Source: Neopestalotiopsis rosae (Eukaryota; Ascomycota; Sordariomycetes; Amphisphaeriales; Sporocadaceae). Taken from it: a DNA stretch of 64,000 nucleotides. Shown piece by piece: positions 34,576 through 46,232 of this stretch. A model generated the notes under the pieces. That model searched no databases, was not told where the DNA came from, and was given only the letters and a program-made list of their open reading frames with translations. The stretch's first letter is position 1. Each line of letters opens with the position of its first letter. A program made the translations under genes and the position numbers. The stretch covers positions 3,596,001 through 3,660,000 of the forward strand of contig JALGAS010000001.1 of NCBI GenBank assembly GCA_023078685.1, in the 5' to 3' direction.

Positions 34576-35261
34576 AAAATATCGTCTTCTCCGCGGAATA
34601 TGCAAAATGGAGGGCATACGGATACTTCTGCGGGGTGATTGTACTTAATCACTCGTGCTACGGCTAAGAGCCTTTACGGAATACGGTCTCTGTATGGGAA
34701 AACCTGTGGGCGGCTTACGGAAATTGGCCCCCAGGGGACCCCGGGGTGAAAACCCCATCACATGCGGCATACCATCTTTCTCGTCGCGAATTGATCCTCC
34801 ATAACCGACCGCATGCTTCGGTGGCTGTGTATTTGTGGTCCTGTTTCCAAATCTCTCGTCACTTTCGTCGCCAGTGCCTCGCCGCACCTTGCCACCCACG
34901 GTTTTCCCCTGGAGCTGGTCCTTTACAATGGATCATCCGGTCGATGTTTCGGTGCTCTATTCGACAAGCCCAGTTCTATCCATTCTCGGAAGGGTAATCC
35001 GGGATCTGGCTTTCGGGAAAGCATGTCGACGGATGGCTTGGCCGGCTCTTTTCTCGGGATCGCAGAATCCAACAAGTGTGGCCTGGAGAGCCCAGGCAGA
35101 TGTGGTTCTGTCTTCGTGCCCGGGGTCTTCCTGGCGCACTTCCCTTTAAGCCGATGTGGACTGGACCGGAAGGTGCACCAGACGAGTGACGCACCGACCT
35201 TGAGCGCAGCTAGATTTGAACCAGCCTCGTCGCCAATCCAACCTGACCCAAGGGCGGAGTG
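34576..35261. other. GC-richer region without assignable gene
   Basis: Long open frames exist on both strands (one of about 180 codons on the plus strand), but all overlap each other and none has a recognisable motif. It may be the continuation of a decayed mobile element. Confidence 0.35.
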
Positions 35262-35575
35262 GATTCGTTCGTCGTCCAGCCGTTTGCGCTTACGGCGATC
35301 CTCCGGTCTTTCGGTCACGCGACGTTTCCGTACCAAAAAGAAAGGAGGTATTTGCCTTTGACAATAACATATAGCGGGACCGTCAAGCCTTGGTAATTGA
35401 CGCCCTGGATAACTTTAGCCCATTTCCGATTGCCAGGCTGGGCCAGCTTGGGCTTGTCTCTCCTATCGGAGCTTGTAACAACCATCGAAGCGGTGATCTG
35501 ACCCATCATAAAGCTGGTCTCGTTAAAGTTGTAGATGTCGGTATCGGCGATTCCGTATTTCGAACCAGCAGACTC
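35262..35575 (-). mobile_element. Fot1/pogo-type transposase fragment (decayed)
   Basis: The translation reads SKYGIADTDIYNFNETSFMM, then SSDRRDKPKLAQPGNRKW, VIQGVNYQGLTVPLYVIVKG and, after a stop, ANGWTTNE. This is the first half of the DDE catalytic region of fungal pogo/Fot1 transposases. The usual first catalytic Asp (NFDETGF in intact elements) is Asn here. An in-frame TGA follows NVA, and the other catalytic acids are missing. It is a dead fragment. Confidence 0.75.
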
Positions 35576-35654
35576 TATGTCATGTTAACTTATTTCGACT
35601 GATATATCGCAGAAAAGCTGCACTAGGCCTTGATAAAACATTGTTGTACCCCCC

Positions 35655-35700
35655 ACCCCCTGGAGCGGTAACCACTGATTTATGGCAGTGTAGTGGCTGG
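35655..35700. repeat. Possible Tc1/mariner element terminus
   Basis: CCCCCCACCCCCTGGAGCGG followed by TAACCACTG resembles terminal inverted repeat sequence of fungal mariner elements. No matching inverted partner was found by eye. Confidence 0.3.
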
Positions 35701-35741
35701 CGGAGCGCTGTGCGCGGTATATACATACTTTCCTAGGTATC

Positions 35742-35910
35742 TGGCCACCGTACAGCCCAGATCTCAATCCAATCAAACAGATGTGGACTGCACTGAAGCA
35801 ATCCTCGGCCAACTTCCCAGGTCTACTCTATCAGCATGGAGATTTCGTGACCGACGGAAGCATCCAGCGGCACCGAGAAAGGCATTTGCCGCAGCACAAT
35901 CGACCTGAAT
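35742..35910 (+). mobile_element. Tc1/mariner transposase C-terminal fragment
   Basis: The frame reads WPPYSPDLNPIKQMWTALKQ, the hallmark segment around the third catalytic Asp of Tc1/mariner transposases (usual form YSPDLNPIEN-W). It then continues without similarity to a stop. The N-terminal and central domains are missing, so it is inactive. The strand is opposite to the neighbouring Fot1-like fragment. Confidence 0.75.
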
Positions 35911-35998
35911 TATATTGAACGCACCAGAATCCAGGTCGTCCTCCAAAAAAAAATTAGGGGGAAAAAAGAGAAATAGATAATTGGACAAAAGATCATTC

Positions 35999-36003
35999 AA
36001 AAA
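35999..36003 (-). terminator. RNA polymerase III terminator of the 5S gene
   Basis: A run of five T on the minus strand directly at the 3' end of the 5S sequence. Confidence 0.7.
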
Positions 36004-36121
36004 CATACAACACCGGGGATTCCCCAGTCGTCACCGACCTGAGTACTGATCCGGCCCTCACCAGCTTAACTAGGGCAGAGCGGACGGGATGCCGTGTATT
36101 CTAGTGGGTATGGTCGTATGT
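36003..36121 (-). rRNA. 5S ribosomal RNA
   Basis: A 119-nt sequence begins ACATACGACCATACCCACTA and ends GGTGTTGTATGT, the conserved ends of filamentous-fungal 5S rRNA, which pair to form helix I. Internal promoter elements are present: box A AGTTAAGCTGG and box C around GATCAGTACTCAGGTCGGTG. An oligo-T tract follows at once. Dispersed single 5S genes of this kind are normal in Pezizomycotina. Confidence 0.93.
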
Positions 36122-36410
36122 GATGGTATAGCTTACCAAAATGATTCATCAAAGACAAAAGTAATTTCTGGCCATGATAAGCTCATCAGGGACCCTTGAA
36201 TCATGTGACCAGAGCTGAACTGAGCATTCCAGCCGGGCGTCTCTCTAGTAGATGGAAGCCTATTTTTGCGCTCTTGGAATTGACTTGAAATTTCGCAACA
36301 GATCATATATCATCTCTCTATCCTCTGACATTATGCACAAGGGCCGTTGTCGTACTAGGCCGTGATTCTGGCCGCCCAAGCACAGGGCCTAACATTAGTG
36401 TCCCCAAACA

Positions 36411-38766
36411 ATGCTGTGCTCCATTTGCGTCAACTTTAATGTGCGAGCACTACTATTGAAGGCAGTAGCCCAACCTCCTAAGGGCTTCAACGATCCTACT
36501 TCCCCCGAAACTCTAGAGAACCTTCGCCCGGCTATTCCTTACTTTTTCAAACACCATGCAAATCTCCTTTCTCTGCGCGCATCGGCAGCCAGCGGCTGTG
36601 AGCTTTGCAGCTTCATATGGCAATCGCATGTGCGAAGAACGCACCCAAATGATCTGACGGACGATTCGTTGAGTCAAGGCACGAGCGCGCGGCAGATATT
36701 CATCGGGACTGCGGCGTGGGATGCAACTCTCCATGGACTGCCACATGTTGCAGCTGTTCAGAATGGAGATGACCATACAACCCACGTCTCTAAGCAAGGC
36801 CTGGTGCAGATGCGCACTCTAGCTTCCTTTGAAGTCTGCGCAGCGAGGGGTCAGGAACCACCAGATCACCAAGATTTGCTTGCTCGTTCCATATACAGCA
36901 ACTCGGGATCAGTTGAATGCCTGCAGTTGGCAGCCACACTACTCGGGAACTGTATGAGTACTCATGATTCATGCTCTTTGCAATATCCTCCTTCATCGGA
37001 ACTGCCCACGAGAATAATTGACACAGCAGGAACTGACCCTAAACTCGTTGATGGTGGTGGGCGACAGGATGTATATGCAGCCCTGTCCTACTGTTGGGGC
37101 GGTCATAGTGACTTTAAACTCACGACAATCACGGAACAATCGTTCCGTACAGGCCGGCCCTTGGACGACTTTCCGCCCACCTTGCGCCATGCTATTCTCA
37201 TTGTGAAAGCGCTCGGTATCAGATACATCTGGATTGATGCGTTGTGCATTCTACAAGACTCGGCGCAGGATTGGGCTTCTGAGGCGAGTCGGATGCGGCA
37301 TGTCTACAAGGGCGCAGTCGTCACAATTGCGGCGGCGTGCGCTTCCACGACTGGCGAAGGCATCTTTCGTGACAGGACGCGAGGAACTTATCCGCAGTGC
37401 TGGCTTGATTGGATGAATGAAGATACTCCTGCGCCAAAGGTGTTTCTGCGACCGGGAACCGAGTTATGGGACGACAAATTGCACCAAGGCGCACTGAACA
37501 CGAGAGGTTGGGTGTTGCAGGAGACCCTCTTGGCACCCCGTACCTTGTGGTTTGGCCATCAACAAATCTGTTTCGAGTGTCCGAAGGGAAGTATCGATGA
37601 GGGAGGGCGGTTCCTCAGGATTGCAGACATGTATCGCAGCAAGGAATACATCCAGAGGTTGCGCCAACGGGCGTTTCCTCAATGGAAGAGGCGACTGCTT
37701 CCTGCCCTTAAAAGACTTCATATCCCGCTGGCCATGACGTTCCGGTGGCCTTCTCTGACGAATATCCTCCAGGCTAGAGACATGGAGACTCTGCGTTGGA
37801 GAGCCTTGCCCTACACTCCATTTACTCTACAAGGCAAATTCAAGCCGCCAGCCCAGCCCACAGCGTATTCGCATTTTGACTTTTGGGTACAGATCATCGA
37901 AAATTATTCGTCACGAGCGCTCACGGAGCCCACCGATGTGCTTCCAGCATTGTCGGGACTCGCGAGCGAGTTTGAAAAAGCTACGGGTGACACCTATGTC
38001 GCAGGTCTCTGGAAGATGGACATAATACAGGGCCTTAGCTGGGTAAGCGCATTGTTTAACGATGAGGGCATGCACGCTACTCAATCGAGAAATCTTAAGT
38101 GTATCGGAACTAACACATGAAATACAGAATAGAGGCGAATTGAGAAAGAAACGCCTTGATGGCTACTTAGAAGATCCACCCACTCTGCCGGAGCAGTACC
38201 TTGCTCCGTCATGGAGTTGGGCCAGTATTCTCGGTAAAAAGGTCATTTTCATGGGTGTAACGCAATTCGATCACTTTAAACGTTTTGCAAAGGTCGTGGA
38301 TGTCCAGGTCAACCTCGCCACAAATGACCGTTTTGGCGCCTTGACTGGAGGAAGCTTGACTATACGAGCGCCGGTAGTTGTCCTGGATTGCGAGAGCGTC
38401 CTGGATACTACTTCTCAGTCAACATCGCGGTTTCCGATGTTGATGAGGATCGTTCACAGCCAGTTATTAGCGCATGGCCCTCACCCTAACCATGAATACA
38501 GGCAGAAGCACCAAGGTTATACAGGGCAGCAATTCGCCATAGTAAAGTTACTTCAATGGCGGAGGTCACATGGGAATAATACATGGATGTGTTTGTTGTT
38601 GCTCGAGAGCGTGCAAGGCGAGGACAGTTGGAGGCGACTGACAAATATATCTTTTATGATCAAGGACACTGTACTACTTTCAAATCAGGACCGAATAGCT
38701 GAAAACGTTGCGGCTATGAGGGAGATCCAACCAGAGTTGAAAAGACAGCTTGTCAGGATAATTTGA
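36411..38766 (+). CDS. HET-domain (heterokaryon incompatibility) protein
   Basis: Two exons (36411-38042 and 38128-38766) give 756 aa. The N-terminal CSICVNFNVRALLL and CELCSFIW hold Cys pairs often seen before HET domains. The HET core is clear: YAALSYCWGG, LGIRYIWIDALCILQDS, DWASEASRMRHVYKGAVVTI and NTRGWVLQETLLAPRTLWFG. PSWSWAS occurs in the C-terminal half. HET proteins trigger cell death when incompatible hyphae fuse and may act in non-self recognition; the partner is unknown. The intron lies in phase between LSW and NRGELRKK. It stands alone between transposon fragments, a 5S gene and a gene-free stretch, a common setting for this fast-evolving family. Confidence 0.9.
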
Positions 38767-41700
38767 TTATGATGCTGTGCTTTCTTTTCCATTGGCAAAA
38801 GAGGTGCCAGCACAAATCAGCCAATGACGACCTTGACTGATGTCAGAATCATGTTGTGTCATGTTAAGCTGTGGCTTTAAATAATGGTACATGGCTTTCA
38901 ACACTCGTGATCAACGCATAACAAGGACGTAAGTGTGGAATCATATGTGACTTTGTGGCGATAGGTACAGCTCGATGGCTTTGATGCTTTTAATGCAATC
39001 GTCACCATCGTCTTGAACTTGGAAGAATCTAAAACAAAGCAAAATGCATAGGCGGCAACGATGGCAAAGGATTACAAAGTTTGTCTTGCAGTATAACCCA
39101 TTCGAGTCACCGATATCAGCAGAAATGATTCCATATTCTCACTAAAAGACGTCAGAAGTTTGAGTTACATGCGCAGTCAAACAAGAGGAAGGTGATTATC
39201 TCTGGATCGCGGCGAACATCTTTGAGCGGGACGTTGAACGGTCAAGAGCTAGGCGCCATTGTCTTATTTTGGCCTAATGTGACGCCATATTGACAGAACA
39301 TCGCAGTCGGAAGCACGTTGTAACCGAACTCTTCTGGAAACCTGCACGACTAGCAATTGAGCAATAGCATGCACGAGGCGATGGTACGTCCGGCTTGGAG
39401 TAGGGAAATCTGAGCGGCGGCTAAACAGAGATGAATGCGTAATGCTTCTTCTGCCTTGGACCGTATAGCCCTTGCTGAAAGGACCGTTCTATACAGGAGC
39501 AGTTTCTTCTTGTGAGCAAGTGTCAGTGCTATTCTACTACATGATGCTACCCTTCGGGCAGCAGGGCGTCAATGGTGTCATGCTTCCATTTGTCTTTCGA
39601 TTGCCGGGTTCCCGGTCATGGGCCGTGATACGATGAGTAATGGAATTGACAGTCGAGTTTATCTGGGGTAAGTCGTAGTCTGGAACGGGTTGTTTGTCGT
39701 CGTTTTTGCGAGATTGTGTAATGTAGGCCCTCTGACCAGTGAGGCTACTTTGAGGCTACCGGGGGTCCTAGGGCCTAGAGATTACGCTCAATGCATAGCG
39801 AGCTGCACATTGATACACAAAGCAGGGGTATGGTGGGCACGCAAGCATACTCACGGCCGCTGCCGCTTCTCCATGAAGACGACCTTGAAGATATGTATAG
39901 TAAGTCAAGGTAGTATATTACGGGGTTGACCCCGTAATCTTTCCACCTATCCAATGAGAAGCGGTAGCTCTACTCGCAACGCTCAATCGCGTGCTATTTC
40001 GAATGCCCGGGGTGGGCGCCAGAGCCTCCATCGGAGTCCAGGCAGGGCCAGCATAGCCAACAAGTCTGGAGAGGCCAATCGCAGGTCGCTAGCCAAGGCA
40101 CCTGTCGAAACGAGTTAGCGCAGCTCGGGCTGGTGCTGGGAGTTCTGGAGTCGGGCGCTCGCCTGCTTCGGATATGAAGTGTCATTGGACGGAGACTGAT
40201 CTGGGGGTGTTGAAACACGATGGACTTTTCTGGCTGAAAGTGGTCCAGTGATTTCCCAATCTAGGATCCAGTGGGAGGTCAAATGGAGGCTCACGATACC
40301 GAGGTAGGCGGCATGCAGCAGTGCAGTGCAGCACCATGCATAGCGACGCAGCTCCCGAGAAAGTGGCGCCCAGAAAGCTTATCACGGCCGCTAAACATTT
40401 AAGCTTTCGGGGGGGTATACACTCGCCAAAGGGGACTTGCACCTGGAGTTTGGCTGGGGGGCTTTGGGGGCTATTGTGGTGTGCTGGATTATAGGTACTT
40501 GTGCGCTGTAGGCATCGCTAACGGATCAACCACGTACCGCTTAAGAGCTCCCCCTTATTAGTGCGGGCTTACCCATGTCACCTTCTCGATTAAGCCATGT
40601 CAAAAAGAAAAACAAGCTTGATTCTTGACATCAGACGAACGATCGGATATCGCCTCGCCACAATTACTCTATCTCATCTCATCATCGCCGTCCTTTTCGA
40701 CGACATTCGACAGACACTATCAAGTCATCGCAACCATCATGAGCTACTGTAGTCTACCAAGCATTTGCACCTGCATTCGAATAGGCTGAATGCGACGTGT
40801 CCGGTCTTGGCGGCCTCTGAGTTTGAGTCGCCAAGAGCCAAGACTGTGTTTTGCCGTGCCTTCTGCAGCGGGTTGTCACATTGACAGGTCTTGGAACCCA
40901 AGACCTTTGGACGCGCAACAGATGACTGCAGAGGCGCAATCGGAAACACCCCAAGCACCGCCAACACCAGCGTAATCTGTCTTGCTTGCTGATGCGCCTT
41001 GAGTCCTGAACGATTCGTTTGATTTTGTTTCCATCCAATCGCCTTGACCAGAGCAGAGTATGCAAGACAAAAGAGACAGACGGCACGGAGTTGTCCCAAT
41101 CGACTGTCTGCCTTGGACAGCACACATCCCAATGAAGAAGGTGGCATACTCAGTCCCATCGTCACCGTAGTGTAAAGCACGTGGATCAGTTTTTAGATCT
41201 ACTTTACCTAGAGGACGGAAAACTGCTGGCTACTCACGTCCCGGCCCCACCCACACACATACACCACCTGGATTCTGTACCATAGTACTGTAGTACACAC
41301 ACAACCCAACCTGCGTAGCCGACGGAGACCTACTGGCGGCTTGATATGGTCTAGAAGCCACGGAGAAGATGACATGATGCGCCGCGCATTTCAGCCTCCT
41401 TCGGAGATGTAGCAGTTCTCGGCAGTATACAGTATTTGTCCGGAGTGTCACAACAGAGGCGCCGGACGTCGTACGGAGCAAGCCTCTCCTTTTCCTCCTA
41501 TTTACCTAGACATTTGATTCAGGCGACCGCGTAATTTGTCATTCTCATACTTGCCGAAATCCCTCAATTCGATTGGAGGGACCGAGCAGAAAAAAAAGAG
41601 CTCGTCATGGACAAGTCGAAATGGTTGCTGCATTCACTGGCCAACTGGACGAGAGCGACATGTATGTGTGCAAAAGTCGCCATCATGAGATGGTAGATCA

Positions 41701-42475
41701 TGACCGTTGATCTTGCTGGTTCGGGCCATACAAGTACTTCAAGGCATGTGCTGATTGGGTGTTTGCAGAGCTCTCATATTCGATAGACCCTGGGTCGCGC
41801 TGTTGGCTAAAAGGCTCTAGTGCATGTCTCGCTTGAGTCAGGGGTTCTTGATGGCTCCTGGATGGTCGCCTTCTGCGGGGCGAACAATAGATCTTTGTGT
41901 GGTTTACCGCTCTTGGAGATTGCACTCGCAGATACAGCACCGCCAAAACCATGCACTTCGTACAATGCTGCTGGCAATCTGGCAATTGACCGGGGCAACT
42001 CCAGGATTCGTGGGACGGAATTCCCACATTGATGATCGGTCGTTGGTTCGTGTTGACAACCCCAGCGTCCTGGTCCGTCACTCGTCAGATAGACTGAACC
42101 ATGCATCTTTCTTTTTCGACCATGTACGGTAGGTGAGGTAGGGTAGGCCTCGGCAGCTCGTTCGCCAATGTCTAGGGATTATACTCCATATGCATGTCTC
42201 TACCTCGCAACAACATGCCCAATGACAAGGGCCAAGGATGATGGAGGCGCCACAGCACCACCATCAGTAGCCGGTACATTACATGCATACAGAACTTGGA
42301 CAAAGGAACAAGCTTTATGTCCTGGCATGCTGGCATGGGGGTAGCAGAACGCCAAGATCTTGCTCCGAGAAGAGACTGGAGTATGATTCGCGAGCTAGTC
42401 GACACGGCATAATCACTCACAAGATATACCTATATCGATTCATTCTAGGATGATCATCGACAGTTCCACTTTCTT
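38767..42475. other. Large gene-free stretch (about 3.7 kb)
   Basis: No frame shows family motifs or a consistent exon chain. Frames of 120-150 codons at 40737-41180 (minus) overlap in three registers, as expected for stop-poor non-coding DNA. A CT-rich leader-like segment ends in an ATG near 40740 but opens only 16 codons. It could hold non-coding transcripts or relics. Confidence 0.4.
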
Positions 42476-42483
42476 TATAAAAG
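42476..42483 (+). promoter_or_regulatory. TATA box of the aspartic protease gene
   Basis: TATAAAAG lies 107 bp before the ATG, followed by a typical pyrimidine-rich leader. Confidence 0.55.
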
Positions 42484-42589
42484 GGCACTGTCGCCCTCGA
42501 TAACAATATGGCTTCATCCTCACCACATCAGTCTTTCATCTCCAACTGAGTCGTCGTCTTTTCAATAAGCCAGACAAGAAACCTTCAAG

Positions 42590-43873
42590 ATGCAGTCCCT
42601 TGCGCAGACATTCCTCCTGGCCTCGGCCGCCATCATTTCCCTCACTTCGGCCGCTCCCACTGCTGAGACCAAGGACTTCAGTGTCACCCAGGTCCGCAAC
42701 CCTCACTATGTCCGCAACGGTGCTGCCGCTCTGGCCAAGGCTTACCGCAAGTACGGCGCTCCTCTGCCCGACTACCTGACTCAGGCGCTCAACCACACCT
42801 ACACCAAGCGCGCAACCACGGGCAGCGCCGTCACCACGCCCGAGGAGTACGACACCGAGTACCTCACTCCCGTGAGCATCGGTACTCCTGCCCAGACTCT
42901 CAACCTGGACTTTGACACTGGCTCTTCCGACCTATGGGTGTTCAGCACTGAGCTGGCTTCGAGCTACCAGTCGGGCCACAGCGTCTACAACCCCTCCAAG
43001 AGCAGCACTTCTTCCAAGCTGAGTGGCTACACCTGGAGCATCTCGTACGGTGACGGATCCGGCGCCTCTGGCGACGTCTACACCGACGTTGTCAACATCG
43101 GCGGCGTCTCCTACTCTGCCCAGGCCGTCGAGGCCGCTAGCAAGATCTCCACCGAGTTCACCCAGGACACCAACAACGACGGTCTCGTCGGTCTGGCCTT
43201 TAGCTCCATCAACACGGTGTCGCCCAAGTCCCAGAAGACCTTCTTTGACAATGTCAAGTCTTCCCTCAGCTCGCCGCTGTTCGTGGCTGACCTGAAGCAC
43301 GATGCCCGTAAGTCTAAACACACAGCCAACAGTACAAGATAGCATAACATGAATACTAACTCGCAAACTATAGCCGGCACCTACGACTTTGGAAAGACTG
43401 ACAGCTCCAAGTACACTGGCTCCATTGCCTACACTTCCGTGAGCACCTCGCAAGGGTTCTGGCAGTTCACCGCCGCTGGCTACAAGGTCGGCACCACCAG
43501 CTACACGACCAGCCTCAACGGCATCGCCGACACCGGCACCACCCTGCTGCTCCTCCCCGCCACCGTGGTCAAGAACTACTACGCCAAGGTCACGGGCTCG
43601 AGCAACTCGGCAACCTACGGCGGCTACGTCTTCCCCTGCACCGCCACCCTGCCCACCTTCACCTACAACGTCGGCTCCGTCAGCATCGTCATCCCCGCCA
43701 GCTACCTCAACTACGCCCCCGTCGAGGACGGCTCCTCCACCTGCTACGGCGGTCTCCAGTCCTCTGCTGACATCGGCATCAACATCTTTGGCGACGTCGC
43801 CCTCAAGGCTGCCTACGTTGTCTTCAACGGCGCCTCCACCCCTACTCTGGGTTTCGCCACCAAGACTCTGTAA
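42590..43873 (+). CDS. Secreted aspartic endopeptidase (pepsin family A1)
   Basis: Two exons (42590-43307 and 43374-43873) give 405 aa. A signal peptide ([20 protein letters not shown]) precedes a propeptide ending at Lys-Arg 73-74, and the mature enzyme begins around [20 protein letters not shown]. Catalytic Asp109 (FDTGSSDLW) and Asp292 (ADTGTTLLL) are both present, with the flap Tyr in SISYGDGS. Similarity is to endothiapepsin/trichodermapepsin-type enzymes, which digest protein in acid medium. The strongly C-ending codon use (GCC, AAC, TAC) suggests high expression and stands out from the neighbours. A single Cys pair (CTATLP and STCYGG) could form the usual disulfide. Confidence 0.95.
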
Positions 43874-44510
43874 AATCTGAGAAGGAGAGAAAATTCATGC
43901 AACAAACAGCGTTGATTTTGGTGTTTTGCCCGAGAACCGTGGTCCGGGATTTTGAATGAAAGAGAGGTGATCATGTCATGACATCATGTATATAGCACGG
44001 GTTACGACGACTTTTAGTATTCTGCTGTTGGTATATAGACCATTTAGCTATCACTTTGTTATAGCTTTATTTTTTAAATTCAACCAATGATTGATGAGGA
44101 ATTCTGGAATTCGATTAACACGAGATTGTGATAATGAAATTCGTCCGTGCTGCAGGGATTTCTTTGCATTTTTTTAAGCAAATCTCTCAAGCCTCAAGAA
44201 AGTATAGTAAGCAAAACCGGCACTGCTGGCAAACAATTGCACTAATAGCGGCGCGACACGGGAAGCCGATGGCGCGGGCCGCTCGTTGTGCAACTATAGT
44301 TACCGTGTATCTTGTCTCGAAACTACTTTTATTGGTGTCAGCACTAAGCTCTGCCGTTCGCATCTCGATAATTCATGCGAATGTGATCAGACGAATGGTC
44401 GTCTATTGGTGAGCGTTCTAACCAAATTTATTAATGTCTTAGGATGTCACCAACGCTAAAAATGCTAGCACCTCTACATGTAGTATTTCTATTCACAATC
44501 ACTGGCCCAA
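43874..44510. other. Convergent intergenic region, no gene seen
   Basis: 3' flanks of the two protease genes. A 94-codon plus-strand frame has no protein features. Confidence 0.5.
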
Positions 44511-46232
44511 TTAGATGAAGAGCTTGGAGCCGTGGTACTTGGTCTGCTCCGCGTATACTCCAGTGGTGGAAGACTTCAGAGCAACTCGCTTGGGGAAGCC
44601 GTCAAAAGAGGCGGCATAAGTGGCAACAGAATGCGCGATGAGCTGAGAAGCATTAGCATTGGTCCAATTGAATTCGAATGGATCTGTCCTCGTGTGGATT
44701 TGGTTCTTACCTTGGTGTTCACCTCCCAGGCAGTCAGGTTCAGGTTGCTAACGTCGTCACAGAGCTGGTGGTAGCACGGGTCGTACCAGTCACCGGCCTT
44801 GCCACCGAACTGCTCCTCTTCCTCCTTGGTCTTGATACCCTCTGCACCCGTGGCAATACCACCTGCGGGAATACCAGCTCGGATGAAACCGTCATAATCA
44901 CTTCTGCCGTCAAAGGGAATCAGAGTATAGTTGAGACCCTGAGACTTGTACCAGTTGATGTAAAGGTCGCGAAGCTCCTCGGATCCCTCTGGACTCTCAT
45001 CGTTGGTGGCATTGTAGATCTGGTAAGCAAAGTTGGGGCTGGCCATCATGTCATAATCCATGAAGAGGCGAATCTTCTGGTTCTCCTCGTCACTGAGGCT
45101 GGCTGCGTAGTGGTCCGAGCCGAGCAATCCTTCCTCCTCGGCAGCCCACCACGAAAAGCGGACGCAGTTGTTAACGCTAAACTTGGTAAGCTGCTTGGCA
45201 ACCTCGAGCACGCTCAAACTACCGGAGCCATCATCGTTGATACCGGGACCTTCAGTCACACTGTCACTGTGTCCACCCAGCATGACACAGTTGTCAGGAT
45301 CACCTGCAGTGGTCTGGGCAATGATGTTGTCGGTGTAGGTAGTCTGAACGTCGGCATCCATGTAAGCAATGGCATCGACGCGCTTTCCATCCTTCAGCTT
45401 CTTCAGAACTGGGGCAGCTTGCGCATCGGACAAGCCAAAGGTGGCGACATGGTACGGCGACGGCGTACCCAGCGTGCCGGAGAGGGGACCCTCGTCGTTG
45501 TTGTAGACAACCGCGGCAACGGCGCCAGCGCGGCCAGCGTGCTCGGACTTGGTGCCAAAGGCGCACGTGCCACGCTGCACAAAGGCAATGTTGCCGGCGA
45601 CCTCGGCGGGGAAGTCGGAGGCGTGACAGCCAGAGTTTGCGACGAGGACGAGGTCTGCGTGAACAGGCTCCTTGTCCTTGGTCGGCGGCGTCAGGCCCAT
45701 GGGCAGTGCCGAGCTCGGGACTTGGTCGCCTAGCACGAGACGGTACTCGCTGACCCGTCCCGTCACGGCGGGAAAGGTTTGGTTAGACAAAGTATAATAG
45801 TCGCCCAACTCTGCTAGGGACGAGTATATATACGACAGTGTCCCCAAGTGACCTATAAAGACATTATAAGCATGTATTCTCTCGAGTATGGTGATTCTAA
45901 GCCCAGTGTCGAAATTCTTGGCACAATCACGCAAGATTGAGAGGATTGTTCATACCGTCGCCGCCGATAACTCGCGTGGGATGATTGTACTCATCCTCAC
46001 CCAGCTTTGCAATCTCATACAGCTCCTTTGCGCGAGCAAACAGATTGTCAATCTTGATGCTATCCTGAAGCGCCTCGGTGCTGACCAAGGGCAGTGCGCC
46101 ACCTTCGCTGTGCAGCGGCAATTGTTGCTGGCGATCGGTATCAAGGCCCATAGGAACCTGAGTAGCGAGCGCTGGCAGGCCACCCATTAGAGCCAGGCCG
46201 GCGGCCATTTGGCGTCTGCTGTATCCGACCAT
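44511..46232 (-). CDS. M28 aminopeptidase with PA domain (aminopeptidase Y type)
   Basis: Exons 45956-46232, 44711-45852 and 44511-44642 give 516 aa. The N-terminus (RRQMAAGLALMGGLPALA) is signal-like. A PA insert lies around residues 150-240 (ADLVLVANSGC, NIAFVQRGTCAFGTKSEHA). The M28 metal ligands are visible: GGHSDSV, GINDDGSGS, AEEEGLLGSDHYA, FMDYDMM and PCYHQLCDD. It should remove N-terminal residues from peptides, either secreted or vacuolar, and would complement the convergent aspartic protease in extracellular protein use. The C-terminal exon adds LIAHSVATYA and a short tail. The second intron contains a CTAAT-type branch site. Confidence 0.93.

Noticed and set aside
34813..35361. 182-codon plus-strand frame
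   Set aside because: It overlaps the Fot1-like fragment on the other strand, and competing frames are open on both strands; no recognisable domain.
40737..41180. 147-codon minus-strand frame
   Set aside because: Three overlapping registers of the same strand are open together and none reads as a protein; stop-poor non-coding DNA is more likely.
42932..43453. 173-codon minus-strand frame
   Set aside because: Antisense shadow of the aspartic protease, whose C-ending codons remove stops on the opposite strand.
44678..45733. 351-codon open frame on the plus strand
   Set aside because: It lies antisense to the M28 aminopeptidase exon, which has complete catalytic motifs; the open frame follows from that gene's codon bias.
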